Translations under genes and position numbers: made by a program
The notes under the pieces: generated by a model
The model's database searches: none
What the model was told of the DNA's origin: nothing
The model's input: the letters and a program-made list of their open reading frames with translations, nothing else
Assembly (NCBI GenBank): GCA_012842235.1
Contig: DUTE01000353.1
Coordinates: forward strand, 1-10,999
Direction: 5' to 3'
DNA: 10,999 bases
From: Bacillota bacterium
GTDB lineage: Bacteria; Bacillota; DTU065
Shown here: positions 7,473 through 10,999 of the stretch, piece after piece
How the letters are laid out: the number at the start of each line of letters is the position of its first letter
How positions within the stretch are numbered: position 1 is the first letter of the stretch

Positions 7473-8753
7473 TTATTTATACTTTTTAATAAACCTGTTA
7501 TATTCGGCGTATTTAGTTTTAAGATCACTATTCATATTAGTTGCAGCCTCAAGGATAGCTTTTTGTGGGTCTTCTTTTTGCAAGACCACTTTATTTATGG
7601 CAAATTCAATATGTCGAAGAACAATTGCTTCAGAGGCAATAGCAAATGGTGGAGCTTTAGCTGTTTGAACTACACCTAAAAGGACCTCTTTTTGATGATC
7701 CGGCAGTGGTAAAGCATTGTAAGCACCTGATGCTGTTGGAATGTGAATACTACCAGGAATCTTTGTCATAACTGTTTCTGCGAAGCGACCCTGAAACTCG
7801 GGAGATGTCATAAACTTGACAAATTCCCAAGCCTCTTTTTTATGCTTACTATTTTTGAAAATGGCAAATGGAGTACCAGCAGCCCAAGAAGTTCGATCAA
7901 GTTTACCATTTCGCATAGTACCAGGGATTAATTCAAGATCCCACTTGCCTTTTAGCTCAGGAAGACTGATGTTCATATTGGCGTATACCCAGTAAGGAAG
8001 GCAAGTTATAGGAAGTTCTCCACGACGAAATCCTTCAAGATGCATGGGCTCTTGAGGAATTTTATACTGAGTATAGAAGTCTGTGTATTCTGTAAAACCT
8101 TTAATAGATTCAGGAAGATCCCAAGCAGATGCCAGGCGATCGTCACTGTAAAAGGCACCACCATTTTGCCACAAAAACGCAGAAAAATCTCTAAAAGAAC
8201 CATCGCCAATACCTGCAACTAAAGCAAAATTCATCTCTTTTGCTTGAAGTTTGGGCACGATATTGCGAACCTCTTGCCAAGTGTTAGGGACTTCAATACC
8301 TAATTCTTGCACAAGATCAAGCCGATAGGCCATCATCGACATGTCCATTTGGAAAGGTATACCAAATACTGCTCCCATAAATTCATAAGTGTTAAAAACC
8401 CCAGGAAAATGATTTTTAGTATGTTCAGTAAAGTCACTACCAAATTCCTGTTTAAGATCGACCATAGCACCTCTTACCCCTAACTCCGATGCTAAAAGAC
8501 CACTCATTAATGCAGTATCTGGTGCATCACCACTTGCTACAGCTAATTGGAAACGTCTGTCAGATTCAGCCCAGGGCAAAGAAGAGATCTTTACATCGAT
8601 ACCAGTTTGAGGTGTAAAGCTCTCCCTGATAATCTCATTTATGATTTGTATTCTTTCAACAGACGTACCAACCATCCAGACTTCAAGTTCAACAGCGGAA
8701 ATACTAAAAGACAAGACCAATAAAGTAAGCAAAACTTTAATAGACTTTTTCAT
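7473..8753 (-). CDS. ABC transporter extracellular solute-binding protein, family 1 (sugar type), periplasmic
   Basis: Captures a sugar or oligosaccharide for an ABC importer. I start at ATG 8751-8753, 26 codons inside the longest frame, because it directly follows a G7 ribosome binding site and gives a signal peptide: MKKSIKVLLTLLVLSFSISA, cut before VELEVWM. The precursor has 426 residues, usual for the family. Typical segments are ELEVWMVG, SGDAPDTALM, VPNTWQEV, FAIFKNSKHKKEAWEFVKFMTSPEFQ, and a C-terminal helical part with EAIVLRHIEFAINKVV. There is no lipobox Cys, so it is a soluble periplasmic protein rather than a lipoprotein, which fits a diderm cell. No permease or ATPase gene lies beside it: a terminator follows, and DUF5685 lies upstream with a gap of about 130 bases. 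It must work with a transporter encoded elsewhere. The ligand cannot be named from sequence. Confidence 0.93.
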   Translation of the reverse strand: MKKSIKVLLTLLVLSFSISAVELEVWMVGTSVERIQIINEIIRESFTPQTGIDVKISSLPWAESDRRFQLAVASGDAPDTALMSGLLASELGVRGAMVDLKQEFGSDFTEHTKNHFPGVFNTYEFMGAVFGIPFQMDMSMMAYRLDLVQELGIEVPNTWQEVRNIVPKLQAKEMNFALVAGIGDGSFRDFSAFLWQNGGAFYSDDRLASAWDLPESIKGFTEYTDFYTQYKIPQEPMHLEGFRRGELPITCLPYWVYANMNISLPELKGKWDLELIPGTMRNGKLDRTSWAAGTPFAIFKNSKHKKEAWEFVKFMTSPEFQGRFAETVMTKIPGSIHIPTASGAYNALPLPDHQKEVLLGVVQTAKAPPFAIASEAIVLRHIEFAINKVVLQKEDPQKAILEAATNMNSDLKTKYAEYNRFIKKYK

Positions 8754-8765
8754 AAAAACCCCCCC
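8754..8765 (-). promoter_or_regulatory. Poly-G ribosome binding site of the solute-binding protein
   Basis: On the minus strand seven G (8765-8759) are followed by TTTTT and the ATG. It decides the start at 8753. The same GGGGGGTTTTTATG string precedes the DUF5685 gene. Confidence 0.7.
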
Positions 8766-8883
8766 TAAGCAACTAAGATACCTATCTATAAACTTATTCA
8801 GGGGGCAAAAACTTCCTTTTTTGAGAAACACAAAAATTGTTTAGAATAAAAGGTAGGGACAGGAAATATTGCTTTTGTGATTA

Positions 8884-9738
8884 TTAGGTGATGTCTTTAA
8901 GTATCGAGATCTTTTGTTTAGCCTTTTGAGGTAAAGCAATATGTATAATGTTGTGAAAAATACTTTCATAGTGTTGAAGATAAATTTCGGCTAAATTGTC
9001 TGCCAAAACATGTAGTAGTCTTTTTAAAACATACTCAAGCTCTAATAAACCATAGGCATCACCGAAACCTGATGCCTTTAAGCCATTAAAACCGTTTCTC
9101 TTTTTGTCATTCTCCCAGTCGTCTATAGAGTCAAAGATATAGATCAGCTTGCCTAACGCCTCTCCTAAAGCATAGAGATTCTCTTTGTTTCGATAGGTTT
9201 TAGTTAATTCAGCAGTAAAACTAAGAACTAACCCTAATGCTCTACTAGTTGGCATAAGAATGTCATCGAGATTTAGTTTGTCTTTTTGTTCAAGCTTTAT
9301 TTGTAGTTTTTCAAGTCTATCAAACTCATATATGTCTAATCCAAAAGAGTAGAGTCTATCTTTAGAAGCCTGTAAGGTTTTTTCTAAAGGCTTAATAAAA
9401 ATGGCGGTTTTTGGTTGGTCTCTTTTTTGATCATTAAGTTTGTAATACCCCATAAGCAAAGTGGCCTCTGCAGCAAAAGAGACACATTCCTCAGAGTCAA
9501 TAACTACACCTCTACCAAATTCACCAGAAAAAGGACAGAAAAGACGGGTTTGTTGAGGAGGATTAGGATTTTGTGCAGCTAAAAGCAAAGAAAGCAATGT
9601 GGCTTCATAACTTGTTGCCAATCGAAAAAATAGATGGTGATTTCTTAGTGCGCCACAAACCCCACAGTAGTGCGCTTTATAGAGGTAGTTGTCCTTAAGT
9701 GTCAAATCAAGTTTTTTAGGTGCTGTATAGCCAAACAT
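8884..9738 (-). CDS. DUF5685 family protein
   Basis: 284 residues from the ATG at 9736-9738, which directly follows a G6-T5 ribosome binding site; a longer frame to 9789 lacks such a signal. The N-terminus MFGYTAPKKLDLTLKDNYLYKAHYCGVCGAL matches the DUF5685 pattern as I remember it: MFGY, then a KAxYCGxC motif (C25, C28) and a later Cys in LFCPF (C68), possibly metal ligands. The rest is helical. Two acidic stretches stand out: YYKLNDQKRD (D103, D107) and FDSIDDWENDKKRNGFN (D203, D206, D207, D211). They recall the paired Asp-rich helices of class I isoprenoid synthases, but this is only a resemblance; no activity is established for the family that I know of. No signal peptide. No terminator is visible before the downstream solute-binding gene, so some co-transcription is possible. 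Confidence 0.85.
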   Translation of the reverse strand: MFGYTAPKKLDLTLKDNYLYKAHYCGVCGALRNHHLFFRLATSYEATLLSLLLAAQNPNPPQQTRLFCPFSGEFGRGVVIDSEECVSFAAEATLLMGYYKLNDQKRDQPKTAIFIKPLEKTLQASKDRLYSFGLDIYEFDRLEKLQIKLEQKDKLNLDDILMPTSRALGLVLSFTAELTKTYRNKENLYALGEALGKLIYIFDSIDDWENDKKRNGFNGLKASGFGDAYGLLELEYVLKRLLHVLADNLAEIYLQHYESIFHNIIHIALPQKAKQKISILKDIT

Positions 9739-9749
9739 AAAAACCCCCC
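9739..9749 (-). promoter_or_regulatory. Poly-G ribosome binding site of the DUF5685 gene
   Basis: On the minus strand six G (9749-9744) are followed by TTTTT and the ATG, identical over 14 bases to the start region of the neighbouring solute-binding protein. It decides the start at 9738. Confidence 0.7.
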
Positions 9750-9787
9750 TTTTAAAATAATTTCGAAGATTACCAGTAAATACCTGC

Positions 9788-9829
9788 AAAACAAAGATCT
9801 AGACTTAACAAGTCTAGATCTTTGTTTTT
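9788..9829. repeat. Perfect 19-bp hairpin between divergent genes, terminator-like
   Basis: 9788-9806 pairs exactly with 9810-9828 around a 3-base loop, with A-rich and T-rich ends as in a bidirectional terminator. It sits upstream of the minus-strand DUF5685 gene and upstream of plus-strand argC, so neither gene ends into it. A -10-like TATAAT on the minus strand at 9877-9882 would place it in the DUF5685 leader, where it could act as an attenuator. It might instead end a small unannotated transcript. Confidence 0.8.
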
Positions 9830-10005
9830 AGTTATAAAGTATAAATGGGAAATATCGATTAAATAAATGTTTGTTAATTATACAAGGATGTTTGCATAAA
9901 TCGTCGCTAAACAAAAAAGTCTTTCCGTAAAACGCAAAAACAAGTACTGTAGCTGTTGATCTAGGCTTGTTTTGCTTATTGGTCAGTATAAATATAAGAA
10001 AAGGC
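9830..10005. other. Gene-free divergent intergenic region
   Basis: No coding frame is supported. A minus-strand TATAAT is at 9877-9882, without a good -35 box. GCAAAAACAAG (9934-9944) and CTTGTTTTGC (9966-9975) form an imperfect hairpin with one bulged base and a 21-base loop. The stretch could hold the DUF5685 promoter and perhaps a small RNA; neither is shown. Confidence 0.4.
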
Positions 10006-10021
10006 TTGCAATATTATGCAA
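10006..10021. promoter_or_regulatory. Candidate ARG box (ArgR operator) over the argC -35 region
   Basis: TTGCA-ATATTA-TGCAA is a perfect 5-bp dyad with an AT-rich 6-base centre. Aligned to the ARG-box consensus NTGAATWWWWATTCAN it departs at only three positions. It covers the -35 box and part of the spacer, where a bound ArgR hexamer would block RNA polymerase when arginine is plentiful. Only one box is seen. Confidence 0.55.
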
Positions 10022-10035
10022 CCGTGTAGTATAAT
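10006..10035 (+). promoter_or_regulatory. argC promoter
   Basis: TTGCAA (10006-10011) and TATAAT (10030-10035) are spaced by 18 bases, a good sigma-A type promoter. Transcription would start near 10042, just before the ribosome binding site at about 10052. Confidence 0.8.
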
Positions 10036-10064
10036 TAGTCAAAACTTCTAAAGAGGTGAGGATT

Positions 10065-10999
10065 TTGTACAGAGTAGGTATTGTTGGAGCAACTGGTTAC
10101 ACAGGAGCTGAATTGATTAGAATCTTAAATGCTCACCCAAAGGTTAGAGTTACTAAAGTTTATTCACGGACCTATGCAGGTAGCTCTCTAAGCGAGATAT
10201 TTCCAGGTTTTACCGGGTTAGAGCTAAATTTCCTTGATCCAGAAACAGATGATTTTGCTGATCTTGATCTTCTTTTTCTTGCAGTACCAGCAGGTGTAGC
10301 TGCAAAGTATGCCCAACGATTTGCGGGAAAAGTTATCGATCTTGGTGCTGATTTCCGTTTTCAAGATCAAGGACTCTATGAAACAGTATATGGTCAAAAA
10401 CATCTAGCCCCAGAGCTTTTAAGTGAAGCAGTATATGGTCTACCAGAGTTATTTCGCCAAGAAATTAAAGAAAGCCGTATTATTGGCAACCCAGGATGTT
10501 TTCCCACGAGTATTACCTTAGGTGTTGCACCTTTAATCCAGTATGGTTATGAAGGAGAGATCGTTGTTGCATCTCTTTCCGGGACATCAGGAGCTGGCAA
10601 AGGCTTGTCTGATGCTCAACATTTTGCTCATCGACATGAGAACTTTGGGCCCTACAAAGTTGGTAACCATAGGCATGTTCCAGAGATTGAGTCAGTTATC
10701 TATAGATATGCAAAAAAACATTGTGAAATAGTTTTTGTCCCCCATCTTGTTCCAGCAATACGAGGCATTGTTTCAACTATCTATCTTGATAAGATCGTTA
10801 GCCTTAATGAAGCAAGAAAGTTATATGAAGAGTTTTATGCAGATGAATATTTTGTGCGGGTTCGAAAACCAAATGAAACTATAGAGAGTAAAGATGTTGT
10901 CCTGTCAAATTTTGTTGATATACAGATCTACGAAGACAGTCATGTTGACAAACTTATAGTTGTTAGTACCATAGATAACTTGGCCGGAAGCACCTTTAA
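10065..10999 (+). CDS. argC: N-acetyl-gamma-glutamyl-phosphate reductase (partial, runs off right edge)
   Basis: Catalyses the NADPH-dependent reduction of N-acetylglutamyl-5-phosphate to the semialdehyde in arginine biosynthesis, in the cytoplasm. The TTG start at 10065 follows AGAGGTGAGG; no ATG fits. The N-terminus YRVGIVGATGYTGAELIRIL is the Rossmann nucleotide-binding motif. IIGNPGCFPTSI carries the catalytic Cys (C145), and GTSGAGKG and YKVGNHRHVPEIE (H204) are further family signatures, the last holding the catalytic-site His. 311 full residues are visible of a usual length near 345, so about 30 are missing beyond the window. The last visible residues, IDNLAGSTF, differ from the usual DNLVKGAxGQA segment. 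A promoter and a candidate ARG box lie upstream, and argJ, argB and argD often follow in Firmicutes; here that cannot be seen. Confidence 0.95.
   Translation, partial: MYRVGIVGATGYTGAELIRILNAHPKVRVTKVYSRTYAGSSLSEIFPGFTGLELNFLDPETDDFADLDLLFLAVPAGVAAKYAQRFAGKVIDLGADFRFQDQGLYETVYGQKHLAPELLSEAVYGLPELFRQEIKESRIIGNPGCFPTSITLGVAPLIQYGYEGEIVVASLSGTSGAGKGLSDAQHFAHRHENFGPYKVGNHRHVPEIESVIYRYAKKHCEIVFVPHLVPAIRGIVSTIYLDKIVSLNEARKLYEEFYADEYFVRVRKPNETIESKDVVLSNFVDIQIYEDSHVDKLIVVSTIDNLAGSTF

Noticed and set aside
8006..8222. Two short open frames inside the solute-binding protein gene
   Set aside because: They are antisense or out-of-frame shadows of a clearly coding gene.
9934..9975. Imperfect GCAAAACAAG hairpin as a small-RNA terminator
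   Set aside because: It has a bulge, a 21-base loop and no clean T tract; too weak to call.
10543..10731. 62-residue plus-strand open frame
   Set aside because: It lies wholly inside argC in another frame, while the argC frame carries all family motifs.

Overview
The window reads as chromosome of a low-GC, Firmicutes-like bacterium that probably has an outer membrane. Three things point to Firmicutes-type expression: strong purine-rich ribosome binding sites, frequent TTG starts (three genes here), and intrinsic terminators. Two things point to a diderm cell. One is a small beta-barrel protein with a signal peptide and a C-terminal Phe (3774-4274). The other is a sugar-type ABC solute-binding protein with a signal peptidase I site and no lipobox Cys (7473-8753), as expected for a soluble periplasmic protein. 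A diderm Firmicute (Halanaerobiales- or Limnochordia-like) fits best, but this is inferred without any database search.

Layout. 1-376: a decayed coding remnant on the minus strand, then the leader of the next gene. 392-2170: a secreted GH84 beta-N-acetylglucosaminidase with its own terminator. 2303-3674: a translationally coupled pair, a six-helix membrane protein with coiled coil and a degenerate receiver-like protein. 3774-4274: a small outer-membrane barrel with its own -10 element and terminator. 4351-4621: AT-rich, gene-poor stretch. 4622-7228: a tight four-gene run made of a Cys-cluster protein, a glycine-zipper/beta-domain protein, a polyprenyl diphosphate synthase carrying an in-frame TAA, and a polytopic membrane protein. 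7349-7395: a bidirectional terminator. 7473-9738, minus strand: an orphan sugar-binding protein and a DUF5685 protein. 9739-10064: a divergent intergenic region with a perfect 19-bp hairpin and the argC promoter. 10065 to the right edge: argC, the first arginine-biosynthesis gene of a run that leaves the window.

Function as a whole. GlcNAc-releasing hydrolase, sugar-binding protein and outer-membrane barrel fit a life on external polysaccharide or glycoprotein, but they are separate transcription units and no shared pathway is shown. argC carries a candidate ARG box over its promoter, so arginine repression is likely. Many listed starts were moved to internal ATG/TTG codons with a clear ribosome binding site.

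The points most worth a second look are the TAA inside the polyprenyl synthase catalytic region, the membrane-sensor/pseudo-receiver pair, the terminator-like hairpin between divergent genes, and the unrecognised Cys-cluster/glycine-zipper pair. No CRISPR array, insertion sequence, tRNA or rRNA was seen.
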